The notes under the pieces are model-generated. The model searched no databases, was not told where the DNA came from, and worked only from the letters and a program-made list of their open reading frames with translations. DNA of 64,000 bases from positions 124,001-188,000 of the forward strand of contig JAWKHL010000002.1 of NCBI GenBank assembly GCA_041394845.1, written 5' to 3'. A program made the translations under genes and the position numbers. This DNA is from JAHCHG01 sp041394845 (GTDB lineage: Bacteria; Acidobacteriota; Blastocatellia; Pyrinomonadales; Pyrinomonadaceae). This document shows positions 56,763 through 64,000 of this stretch, piece after piece; the stretch's first letter is position 1; each line of letters begins with the position of its first letter.

Positions 56763-56816
56763 GGATCTGACTGCTCTATAACGCCTTTTCCCGCAGATCA
56801 GATCCAGGGCTTTTTC
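56763..56816 (+). promoter_or_regulatory. Leader hairpin before rhaI, possible attenuator
   Basis: GGATCTGA (56763-56770) pairs with TCAGATCC (56798-56805) and CTGC with GCAG just inside, with one bulged base. GGGCTTTTTC follows, so it resembles a weak terminator placed 41 bp before the rhaI start. It fills most of the 392-bp gap 56465-56856 with the hairpin at 56554. Confidence 0.45.
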
Positions 56817-56856
56817 TGGTCGCCTGCAAAAGGTGTGGCCTTAAGGAATAAACGAA

Positions 56857-58155
56857 ATGTCAACAAATTTTGAGATTGAACAAGATTTTGTCGCCGAACA
56901 AAATGCCGTAGCCCGCGATTTTCTGGCCGAAGATTATGAATATCTGGCCAAAAAACTGGAGCGGAAAAACATTGAAATTGAAGATCTGATCGAAAAGTTA
57001 CAAGACTTTCAGATCGCTGTTCCGTCATGGGGGGTCGGGACCGGCGGAACCCGTTTTGCCCGTTTTCCCGGACGGGGCGAACCGCGCGATATTTACGAGA
57101 AACTCGAAGATTGCGCGACCATTAACAATCTCGTTCGCTCGACCGGCGCCGTCTCTCTTCATATTCCCTGGGATAAGCCGGAAGATGCCCGGGAACTCAA
57201 ATCCTTCGCCGCAGATCTCGGCCTAAATTTCGATGCGATGAACTCGAACACTTTTCAGGATCAGCCCGATCAGGAATTTTCTTACAAGTTCGGAAGCCTC
57301 TCGCACGCGGAAAGAAACGTTCGCCGACAGGCCATCGAACATAATCTCGAATGTATCGAGATCGGCCAAAAGATCGGTTCCAGGGCTTTGACGGTGTGGG
57401 TCGGCGACGGCAGCAATTTCGCCGGACAGATCAACTTCCGATACGCGCTCGAAAATTATCTCGAATCGATGAGAGAGATCTACTCGGCCGTTCCCGACGA
57501 CTGGCGTTTGTTTATCGAGCATAAATTCTACGAACCGGCCTTTTATTCGACCGTCATCAACGATTGGGGAACGAATTACATCTGCGCCCGCGAACTCGGC
57601 GATCGGGCCTTTTGTCTGGTCGATCTCGGTCATCACGCTCCGAACGTCAACATCGAACAGATCGTCTCCAGATTGATCCAGTTCGGCAAACTCGGAGGAT
57701 TTCATTTCAACGACAGCAAGTACGGTGATGACGATCTGGACACGGGATCTGTCAAACCGTTTCAGCTTTTCCTGATTTTCAACGAGTTGGTGGATGCGGA
57801 GCTGAGCGGACTGCCGAATTTCGATCCGGCCTATATGCTGGACCAATCGCACAATCTGACCGATCCGATCGAATCTTTGATGATGAGCGCGACGGAGGTC
57901 GTCCGGGCTTACATTCAGGCGCATCTGGTTGATCGAGGAAGACTTTTGGAAGCCCAGCAAAAAGGCGATGCGATCATGGCGCTGGCGACATTAAAAGAGG
58001 CCTTTATGACGGACGTTTCGCCGATCCTGGCGACGGCCCGCGAGCGCCACGGCGGGGCGATCGATCCGATAGCGGTTTATCGGGCGAGCGGTTACAGGAA
58101 TGAAAAGGAAAAAGAGCGTCCGGCTCAATTCGGCATTTCGGCCGGGATCGTCTGA
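56857..58155 (+). CDS. rhaI: L-rhamnose isomerase (Pseudomonas RhaI type)
   Basis: Converts L-rhamnose to L-rhamnulose in the cytoplasm with a divalent metal. The 432-aa length and sequence are of the Pseudomonas stutzeri type and unlike E. coli RhaA. Metal-site residues sit in FIEHKFYEPAFYSTVINDWG, VDLGHHAPNV and GGFHFNDSKYGDDD. AAGGAA is 9 bases upstream of the ATG. It follows the aldolase gene by 392 bases and precedes rhamnulokinase by 98 bases. Confidence 0.93.
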   Translation: MSTNFEIEQDFVAEQNAVARDFLAEDYEYLAKKLERKNIEIEDLIEKLQDFQIAVPSWGVGTGGTRFARFPGRGEPRDIYEKLEDCATINNLVRSTGAVSLHIPWDKPEDARELKSFAADLGLNFDAMNSNTFQDQPDQEFSYKFGSLSHAERNVRRQAIEHNLECIEIGQKIGSRALTVWVGDGSNFAGQINFRYALENYLESMREIYSAVPDDWRLFIEHKFYEPAFYSTVINDWGTNYICARELGDRAFCLVDLGHHAPNVNIEQIVSRLIQFGKLGGFHFNDSKYGDDDLDTGSVKPFQLFLIFNELVDAELSGLPNFDPAYMLDQSHNLTDPIESLMMSATEVVRAYIQAHLVDRGRLLEAQQKGDAIMALATLKEAFMTDVSPILATARERHGGAIDPIAVYRASGYRNEKEKERPAQFGISAGIV

Positions 58156-58172
58156 TGATTTATCAATCAACA

Positions 58173-58260
58173 TTTATCATCAAAACACAGGTCAGATTAA
58201 ATAATTCCGGTGAAAAATGGTAAGTGGTGTCGATGATAAATGATGAATGATGAATGATAA
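58173..58260 (+). repeat. Heptamer tandem repeat overlapping the rhamnulokinase start
   Basis: ATGATAA, ATGATGA, ATGATGA and ATGATAA units run from 58233 to 58260 and end in the start ATG at 58254. Several are ATG followed soon by TGA. GATGATAAATG at 58232-58242 is the reverse complement of CATTTATCATC at 58174-58184, so a stem can form across the leader. Confidence 0.6.
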
Positions 58261-59759
58261 ATGAAAACGTCTACATCGCGGTTGATCTCGGCGCCGGAAG
58301 CGGAAGGGTTTTTCTTTGCGAACCGGGCGAAGCGGAATTTTTGCTCGAAGAGATCCACCGTTTTACTTATCCGCCGCGGGAGGAGAGCGGACATCTGCGT
58401 TGGGATTTTTTGAAGATCTTCGCTGAGATAAAAACCGGTCTCAAAAAGGCGGCCCGGCGCGCCCAAACGCTGAACCGGAAAATTCACAGCATCGGCGTGG
58501 ACAGCTGGGCGGTTGATTACGGGCTTTTGGACGAAAGGGGAAATTTACTGGCCGATCCGGTTTGCTACCGCGATTCGCGAACCGACGGGGCGATGGAAAA
58601 GATTTTCGCCGCGGTGCCGCGACCGGAGATATTTGAAAGAACGGGTATTCAGTTTTTGAACTTCAACACGATTTTTCAGTTTTCGTCCGAAGGCGAAACG
58701 CTCGAAAAGGCCGACCGGTTACTGCTTTTGCCGGATCTGATAAATTATTTTCTGACCGGAACGGCCGCCGCCGAATATACCAATGCGACGACGACCCAAC
58801 TGGTCAATGCCGAAACGGGAAACTGGGATTTCGAATTGCTCGAAAAGCTGAATTTGCCGAAAAACATTTTGCCCGGAATCGTCCCGGCGGGAACGGATCT
58901 CGGGTTTCTGAAACCGGACGTCGCCGCCGAATTAAACCTCGAAGATGTTCGCCTCGTTGCCCCGGCCACGCACGACACCGGAAGCGCCGTGGCGGGCGCG
59001 CCGCTGGAGGAAAATTGGGCTTATATTTCTTCGGGGACCTGGTCGCTGGTCGGCGTGGAACGCGACCGGGTTTTGATAGGCGACGAGGTGGCTCGCGAAA
59101 ATTTCACCAACGAAGGCGGCGTTTTTGGCACGATCAGATTTTTGAAAAATGTGATGGGACTCTGGATCTTCGAATCCTGCCGCAAAGAGTGGCAAAAAAT
59201 GGGTTTTCCGGCCGATTACGAGACTTTGCTCGAAGGGGTCGGCGCAATCGAAGAGTTTTGCGGTTTTATTTTTCCGGACGATCCGCGGTTTTTGAATCCG
59301 CCGGATATGCTTGCGGCCATCGCCGGACAGCTGAAGGAAAGCGGTCAGCGATTTGAAAAAGATCCGGTGTTCATCACAAAGATCATCCTTGATTCGCTGG
59401 CTTTTCGCTACGCTTCCGTGATTGCCGCGATCGAAAAGCTGACGGACGGGCGAATAGCGGGAATCCAGATCATCGGCGGCGGAGGACGCAACGATTATCT
59501 CAATCGGATGACCGCGACGGCCAGCGGGAAACCGGTCAAAGCCGGACTCGTCGAAGCGACCGTTACCGGAAATTGTTTGGTGCAGGCGATCGTGGCGGGG
59601 CGTTTTGCCGATTTGCCGGAGGCCAGAAGATACGTGGCGGAAAATGTACATTTGAATAATTTCGCCCCTCTGGTTTCAGAGAAAACGGAAGCGGCACGGG
59701 GCGATTATGCGAGGATCGAGAGAGGGTTTTTGAGCGAAACGGCCTCCGCCAAAACATAA
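58254..59759 (+). CDS. rhaB: Rhamnulokinase
   Basis: Phosphorylates L-rhamnulose to L-rhamnulose-1-phosphate with ATP. FGGY-family motifs: VAVDLGAGSGRVFLCE at the N-terminus, SIGVDSWAVDYGLLDERG, SSGTWSLVGVERDR and IQIIGGGGRNDYLNRMTA for the nucleotide-binding half. Length 501 aa is typical. The start ATG at 58254 is the last unit of a heptamer repeat, where several earlier ATG triplets are out of frame or quickly stopped. It is the third rhamnose catabolic gene in line. Confidence 0.93.
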   Translation: MINENVYIAVDLGAGSGRVFLCEPGEAEFLLEEIHRFTYPPREESGHLRWDFLKIFAEIKTGLKKAARRAQTLNRKIHSIGVDSWAVDYGLLDERGNLLADPVCYRDSRTDGAMEKIFAAVPRPEIFERTGIQFLNFNTIFQFSSEGETLEKADRLLLLPDLINYFLTGTAAAEYTNATTTQLVNAETGNWDFELLEKLNLPKNILPGIVPAGTDLGFLKPDVAAELNLEDVRLVAPATHDTGSAVAGAPLEENWAYISSGTWSLVGVERDRVLIGDEVARENFTNEGGVFGTIRFLKNVMGLWIFESCRKEWQKMGFPADYETLLEGVGAIEEFCGFIFPDDPRFLNPPDMLAAIAGQLKESGQRFEKDPVFITKIILDSLAFRYASVIAAIEKLTDGRIAGIQIIGGGGRNDYLNRMTATASGKPVKAGLVEATVTGNCLVQAIVAGRFADLPEARRYVAENVHLNNFAPLVSEKTEAARGDYARIERGFLSETASAKT

Positions 59760-59897
59760 TCAACGATTTGAAAGATCCCCTTCCGCAGTGATCTTGTCGC
59801 CGGAACAAAATGTTTGGGCTGTCATTGTCAATTGGTGAAAAAAAAACGCGCCCATTATCAAATTGACAGAGAGGGAAAAAACGAACCATTTGAATTT

Positions 59898-60329
59898 ATG
59901 AATGTTTTCACGCCGATCAGAATTTTCGCCTTCGTCCTTTTGTGCGTTTTTTCCGTTTTCGCGCAAACCGCCGATAAGCTGATCTGGTTCGCTGCTCCGG
60001 CGGAAAGATTCACTGAAAATTTGCCTCTCGGCAACCGTCGGCTTGGGGCGACGGCCTGGGTCGCCGAGATGCTTCTGCAAAACCACGACGAAACGATCCG
60101 CCTTCTTCCGGCTGTGCCCGATGCCTGGCCCGAAGGAAGCGTCAAAGGTCTGGCGGGGCGGGGCGGGTTTGTGGTTGACATGGATTGGAAGAACGGCAAA
60201 CTGACCGAGGCGAGGATTTTTTTCCGGCTCGGCGGAAACGCCAAAATTAGTTATGCCGAGAAGGCGATTGAACTGGAGACCAAAAAAGGAGGATCGTATC
60301 GGTTGGTCGGCGATTTTGGGAAAAAATAA
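59898..60329 (+). pseudogene. Residual GH95-like gene with internal deletion
   Basis: A 143-aa frame joining the two ends of a GH95 alpha-L-fucosidase/galactosidase-type enzyme. Residues 1-20 are a signal peptide, followed by KLIWFAAPAERFTENLPLGN and RRLGATAW, the usual beginning of GH95 enzymes (LPLGNGRLGA). Directly afterwards comes VAEMLLQNHDETIRLLPAVPDAWPEGSVKGLAGRGGF, the usual C-terminal end (AEMLLQSHDGEIHLLPALP). The central barrel, roughly 600 residues, is missing in frame. Its stop overlaps the start of the following esterase gene (TAATG). It is a decayed gene or a small exported protein; activity as a glycosidase is excluded. Confidence 0.75.
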
Positions 60330-61174
60330 TGAAAAGAGCGGTTTTTACAATTATTCTCGGCCTTTGTTTTACGGTTTTCGCTTTGGCGCAGACGAAATCC
60401 GAAAACAAGCCGACGCTTTATCTGGTCGGGGATTCGACCGTAAATAATTCCGGCGAGGATTTTCAGGGCTGGGGAAATGTGATCGGCGAATATTTCGATC
60501 AGACCAGGATCAATGTCATCAACCGGGCGCGCGGCGGACGAAGTTCGCGCACCTTTTACACCGAGGGCTTGTGGCAACAGGTGGCCGATGAACTGAAAAG
60601 CGGAGATTTCGTTTTGATCCAATTCGGACACAACGACGGCGGACCGATCGACAGGGAAAAATTTCGCGGTTCGATCCGCGGGATCGGCGAGGAAACCAGA
60701 GAAATCACCGGGCAAAACGGAAATCCCGAAACGATTCACAGTTTCGGCTGGTATTTGCGGAAATTTATCAGCGATGCCAAAGCCAAAAAGGCGTTTGTCG
60801 TTCTGCTGTCGCCGATTCCGCGCAATATCTGGAAGAACGGCCGGGTCGAAAGAGCCGGCGAAAATTACGGCAAGTGGTCGCGTCAGGTGGCCGAAGGGGA
60901 AAAGGTTTTCTTCGTCGATCTGAATGAGATCACGGCCCGAAAGTATGAAAAGATCGGCGCGGAAAAAGTCGCCGCCGAATTTTTCACGACCAAAGACCAC
61001 ACCCACACTTCGCCGGCCGGAGCGCGATTGAACGCCGAATCGGTCGTCGAAGGATTGCGGGGTTTGAAAAAAAATCGCTTGAAGGAATTTATAAAGAACG
61101 AAAAGGAAAAAGCGGTCGGCGGCCGAATAAAAGCGCCATCTTTCACTTTTTCACCTTTTCGCTTTTTCACTTGA
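60329..61174 (+). CDS. Rhamnogalacturonan acetylesterase (SGNH/CE12-like)
   Basis: A 281-aa secreted esterase. Signal peptide at residues 1-19 (MKRAVFTIILGLCFTVFALAQ). The SGNH blocks are TLYLVGDSTVNNS with the nucleophile Ser, NRARGGRSSRTF (Gly), VLIQFGHNDGG (Asn) and DHTHTSPAGARL (Asp and His). It is shorter than the esterase at 48942 because it lacks the N-terminal domain. Its ATG overlaps the stop of the residual GH95 frame. The C-terminal 30 residues (FIKNEKEKAVGGRIK...) are a low-complexity tail in which TTTTTCAC-like DNA repeats occur. Confidence 0.9.
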   Translation: MKRAVFTIILGLCFTVFALAQTKSENKPTLYLVGDSTVNNSGEDFQGWGNVIGEYFDQTRINVINRARGGRSSRTFYTEGLWQQVADELKSGDFVLIQFGHNDGGPIDREKFRGSIRGIGEETREITGQNGNPETIHSFGWYLRKFISDAKAKKAFVVLLSPIPRNIWKNGRVERAGENYGKWSRQVAEGEKVFFVDLNEITARKYEKIGAEKVAAEFFTTKDHTHTSPAGARLNAESVVEGLRGLKKNRLKEFIKNEKEKAVGGRIKAPSFTFSPFRFFT

Positions 61175-61179
61175 ATGCT

Positions 61180-61905
61180 GTGAAGGTAACGCTTTTTATA
61201 ACTTGTCTGGTCGATCAGCTTTGTCCGCAGGTCGGCGTGGCGACGGTCGAGGTTTTGCGCCGCGCCGGTTGCGAAGTCGAGTTTGACGAACGTCAGACCT
61301 GTTGCGGGCAACCGGCTTTTAATACCGGATACCGACGGGAGGCGAGAAAATTTGCCGAGCGTTTGATCGGGATTTTTGAGGAATCCGATGCGGAGGCGAT
61401 CGTCTGTCCTTCGGGTTCCTGCACGGCGATGATCAAACATTTTCACGAGCTTTTTCCCGAAGATCGGGGTTGGCGGCAAAGGGCCGAAAAAATTGCGGAA
61501 AAGACGCATGAGTTGAGTTCGTTTCTGTTCAATATTTTGAAAATAGAAGATGTCGGCGCCGGGTTTGCGGGAAAACTGACCTGGCACGATGCCTGCCACG
61601 GGTTGCGCGATTTGAAGATCAGGGACGAGCCGCGAAGGCTTTTGCGGAGGGTTGAAAAGGCAGAGTTCGTCGAGATGAAAAAATCCGATGTGTGTTGCGG
61701 TTTCGGCGGAACTTTTTCGGTCAAGTATCCGGAAATTTCGGCGGCGATCCTGAAAGAGAAGATCGAGGCCATCGAGGAGAGCGGAGCGGACACGGTCGTC
61801 GCCTGTGATGCCAGTTGTCTGATGCAGATCGGCGGAATGTTGTCGCGCAGGAAATCGCGGATCGAGGTAAGACATATTGCGGAGATTTTGACCAGTCAGG
61901 AATGA
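61180..61905 (+). CDS. lutA: LutA-like (Fe-S)-binding lactate oxidation subunit
   Basis: Part of the LutABC complex that oxidises L-lactate to pyruvate. Cysteine-rich (CCG) domains are seen in LFITCLVDQLCPQVGV with RRAGCEVEFDERQTCCGQPAFN, and in WHDACHGLRDL with DVCCGFGGTFS and CDASCLMQIGGML. Length about 241 aa is as usual. GTG at 61180 is chosen; a TTG at 61171 would overlap the previous stop. It is the first of three genes and supplies the fate of the lactate made by the rhamnose aldolase/dehydrogenase. Confidence 0.9.
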   Translation: MKVTLFITCLVDQLCPQVGVATVEVLRRAGCEVEFDERQTCCGQPAFNTGYRREARKFAERLIGIFEESDAEAIVCPSGSCTAMIKHFHELFPEDRGWRQRAEKIAEKTHELSSFLFNILKIEDVGAGFAGKLTWHDACHGLRDLKIRDEPRRLLRRVEKAEFVEMKKSDVCCGFGGTFSVKYPEISAAILKEKIEAIEESGADTVVACDASCLMQIGGMLSRRKSRIEVRHIAEILTSQE

Positions 61906-61908
61906 ATA

Positions 61909-63375
61909 ATGAATCAATTTGCTTCCGAAAATTTTGACCGGAATGCCCGGGCGGCGTTAAAGGACGAGACGCTTCGCGGGGCGCTGAAAAACCTGGCCGA
62001 TACCTTCGGCCAGCGGCGCCGGACGGCCATTTCTTCGGTTGAAAACTGGGAAGCCCTCAGGGAAAAGGCCCGTTCGATAAAGGATAAAACGCTTCTTTCG
62101 CTCGACAAATATCTCGAACAGTTCACCGAAAAAGCCGAAAAAGCCGGGGCACAAATCCATTGGGCCATCGACGGGGGCGAGGCCTGCCACATCGTTTCAG
62201 AACTGATCAAGGAGCGCCATGCGACCCGGGTTGTCAAATCCAAAAGCATGGTCACCGAAGAGATCCACTTAAATAATGCGCTCGAAAAAGGCGGGATCGA
62301 TCCGGTCGAAACCGATCTCGGCGAATGGATCATTCAACTGGCCGGGGAAACTCCTTCGCACATCGTCGTCCCGGCGATCCACAAAACCAAACGTCAGATC
62401 GCCGATCTGTTCGTCGAAAAGGTCGGGATCGAACCGACCGAAGATGTCGATGTTTTGACCGGAACGGCGCGACGGTTCCTGCGCCAAAAATTCGCCGAAG
62501 CGGAGATCGGCGTCAGCGGGGTGAATTTCGGCGTGGCCGAAACCGGAACCATTCTGATCCTTGAAAACGAGGGCAACATCCGTTTGACGACCGGACTCCC
62601 GAAAACCCACATCGCCGTGATGGGGATCGAAAAGATAATTCCGAATTTCGCGGATCTGGACGTTTTTTTGAAGTTACTGCCGCGTTCGGGAACCGGACAA
62701 AAACTGACGACCTATCAGTCATTGATCACCGGAGTCAAGCGCAAACCGTCGGATGAAGGTCCGGAAGAATTGCACATCGTTTTGCTCGACAACGGTCGCT
62801 CCAGGATGCTCTCACATCCGGTTACGAGGCAGTCTCTGGCCTGCATCCGGTGCGGGGCCTGTCTGAACGCCTGTCCGGTATATCAGGCGGTCGGAGGACA
62901 CGCGTACGGTTCGGTGTATCCGGGGCCGATCGGAGCCGTGATAACGCCGCAACTTGTCGGGATCGAAAAGACCAAACAACTGCCGTTCGCTTCGAGTTTG
63001 TGCGGGGCGTGCCGCGAGGTTTGTCCGGTGAAGATCGACATTCCCGCGCTTTTGCTCCACTTAAGAGCCCGGATCAACGACGGCGAGGCCGACGGGATAA
63101 AGGCGGAAAGCGGGCCGAAGGGAAAAGCGGCCGAGCGATTCGCCTTTGGAGTTTACGCTCTGGCCTGGTCAAAGGCGGGCATCTACCGGCTCGGGACAAA
63201 AACGGCCCGCCTGTTGCAGAAGTTCGTGGCGAAAGACGGAAAGATCGGCGAGATCTCGGGCCTTCTGGCGAAGATCGCTCCGCCGCTCGGCCATTGGACC
63301 GAGTTTCGCGACGCGCCGACGGTGGCGCCGAGGTCTTTCAGAGAAATTTGGGAAGAGGAATTAAAGGAAAAGTAA
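61909..63375 (+). CDS. lutB: LutB iron-sulfur protein
   Basis: A 488-aa subunit of the lactate oxidation complex. The C-terminal half has two cysteine clusters, ACIRCGACLNACPVYQAVGG and SSLCGACREVCPVKIDIPALL, which bind 4Fe-4S centres. The N-terminal 300 residues have the LUD-type fold shared with LutC (VSGVNFGVAETGTILILENEGN is diagnostic). Starts three bases after the lutA stop, indicating an operon. Length and motifs match LutB. Confidence 0.93.
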   Translation: MNQFASENFDRNARAALKDETLRGALKNLADTFGQRRRTAISSVENWEALREKARSIKDKTLLSLDKYLEQFTEKAEKAGAQIHWAIDGGEACHIVSELIKERHATRVVKSKSMVTEEIHLNNALEKGGIDPVETDLGEWIIQLAGETPSHIVVPAIHKTKRQIADLFVEKVGIEPTEDVDVLTGTARRFLRQKFAEAEIGVSGVNFGVAETGTILILENEGNIRLTTGLPKTHIAVMGIEKIIPNFADLDVFLKLLPRSGTGQKLTTYQSLITGVKRKPSDEGPEELHIVLLDNGRSRMLSHPVTRQSLACIRCGACLNACPVYQAVGGHAYGSVYPGPIGAVITPQLVGIEKTKQLPFASSLCGACREVCPVKIDIPALLLHLRARINDGEADGIKAESGPKGKAAERFAFGVYALAWSKAGIYRLGTKTARLLQKFVAKDGKIGEISGLLAKIAPPLGHWTEFRDAPTVAPRSFREIWEEELKEK

Positions 63376-63381
63376 AGGATT

Positions 63382-64000
63382 TTGAGCAAAGAGACCGACA
63401 CGGCAAAAGCTTCGATTTTATCCGCCATCCGTCAGAATCTGGCGGCCGGGGCGGCCTTTGATGAGGCGTATCTGGAACATCAACCGGAAGAGGAAAAAGA
63501 TCAATTTTCGCCGACGGTTTCGGTCGCTTCAGGCGACGAGAATTTAGTCGAAATGTTTTGCGAAAACCTCCGTTCGGTCGGCGGAATTTGCGAGACGGTT
63601 CCCGACAGGTCGCAAGCGGCAAAGGCGGTCGAAAAGATCATCGACCAGACGAAAGCGGAGAAAATGGCCGTTTCGGATTCCGAATTGATAATTGAGATCA
63701 GCGGTCAACTCAAATCGAAGGCGGAAATTTTGCGATGCGCTTCGAAGGAAAAACTGTTCGAATGCGATCTGGGGATGACTGGAGCGCAGTTGGCCGTGGC
63801 CGAAACCGGAACGCTGGTCATTGAATCCGACAGAGAGTTTAACCGCCTGACTTCTCTGGTTCCGCCGGTTCACGTTTGTCTTTTGGAAACGGGAAAGATC
63901 CGCCGGACGATGGGAGAAGCGCTGGAAATTTTGAAAAAGGATCTGAGCCGCAGCATCACTTTTATAACGGGGCCGTCGCGGACTTCGGACATCGAACTGA
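63382..64000 (+). CDS. lutC: LutC (partial, runs off the window end)
   Basis: Third subunit of the lactate oxidation complex, LUD family. It begins at a TTG (63382) with AAAGGA upstream, six bases after the lutB stop, reading MSKETDTAKASILSAIRQN. The frame continues to the window end, about 206 codons, with LGMTGAQLAVAETGTLVIES and TFITGPSRTSDIEL, which are typical LutC motifs near the C-terminus. Only the last part of about 15-25 residues is outside. The start is not an ATG, so an ATG-based gene caller would miss it. Confidence 0.88.
   Translation, partial: MSKETDTAKASILSAIRQNLAAGAAFDEAYLEHQPEEEKDQFSPTVSVASGDENLVEMFCENLRSVGGICETVPDRSQAAKAVEKIIDQTKAEKMAVSDSELIIEISGQLKSKAEILRCASKEKLFECDLGMTGAQLAVAETGTLVIESDREFNRLTSLVPPVHVCLLETGKIRRTMGEALEILKKDLSRSITFITGPSRTSDIEL

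Overview
The window is best explained as part of an acidobacterial genome, probably class Blastocatellia / Pyrinomonadaceae-like. This is inferred from gene content: a GWxTD-domain secreted protein, a VWFA-related protein, an FmdB-type zinc ribbon, a PilZ protein, a beta-propeller two-component sensor and many secreted glycoside hydrolases. No rRNA is present to confirm it. One tRNA gene, tRNA-Ala(GGC), is seen. Coding density is high, about 50 credible genes.

Left part (1-21.4 kb) is mostly housekeeping. It holds selenide water dikinase, itself read here as a selenoprotein with an in-frame TGA; TatA/B and a TatC with a large periplasmic insertion; a GWxTD protein; a GNAT acetyltransferase; asparagine synthase plus a family-2 glycosyltransferase; and an ACP / KAS II / acyltransferase / KAS II cluster whose two synthase genes share three blocks of identical DNA. 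It continues with a methyltransferase, two unknown proteins, thymidylate synthase, an OmpA-like protein with a repeated N-terminal motif, a VWA protein, FmdB, thioredoxin reductase, PilZ and enoyl-CoA hydratase.

Middle part (21.4-31.4 kb) is accessory. It starts at the tRNA-Ala gene, whose downstream terminator is duplicated 2 kb away. Between the copies lie a transposase remnant and a TPR protein. A SUMF1-like protein, a decayed stretch, an ECF sigma factor with two paralogous small proteins, a GH127 enzyme, a well-preserved MITE with target-site duplication, and two divergent genes that both lack their 5' ends follow.

31.5-41.3 kb holds a propeller histidine kinase with a LuxR-type regulator, an S74 tail-fibre-like secreted protein, a secreted protein of unknown role, a penicillin-acylase family enzyme and a TauD-like oxygenase.

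41.4-64 kb is a pectin (rhamnogalacturonan I) and L-rhamnose locus. A minus-strand operon encodes two GH2 enzymes, a rhamnogalacturonan acetylesterase, an aldo/keto reductase, a PL11 rhamnogalacturonan lyase and a MATE transporter. A divergent plus-strand series encodes the bifunctional rhamnulose-1-phosphate aldolase/lactaldehyde dehydrogenase, L-rhamnose isomerase, rhamnulokinase, a second acetylesterase and LutABC. Together these make a route from RG-I to L-rhamnose, then to DHAP plus L-lactaldehyde, L-lactate and pyruvate. Two genes in this locus (GH115-like and GH95-like) are reduced to a signal peptide joined in frame to the C-terminal tail.
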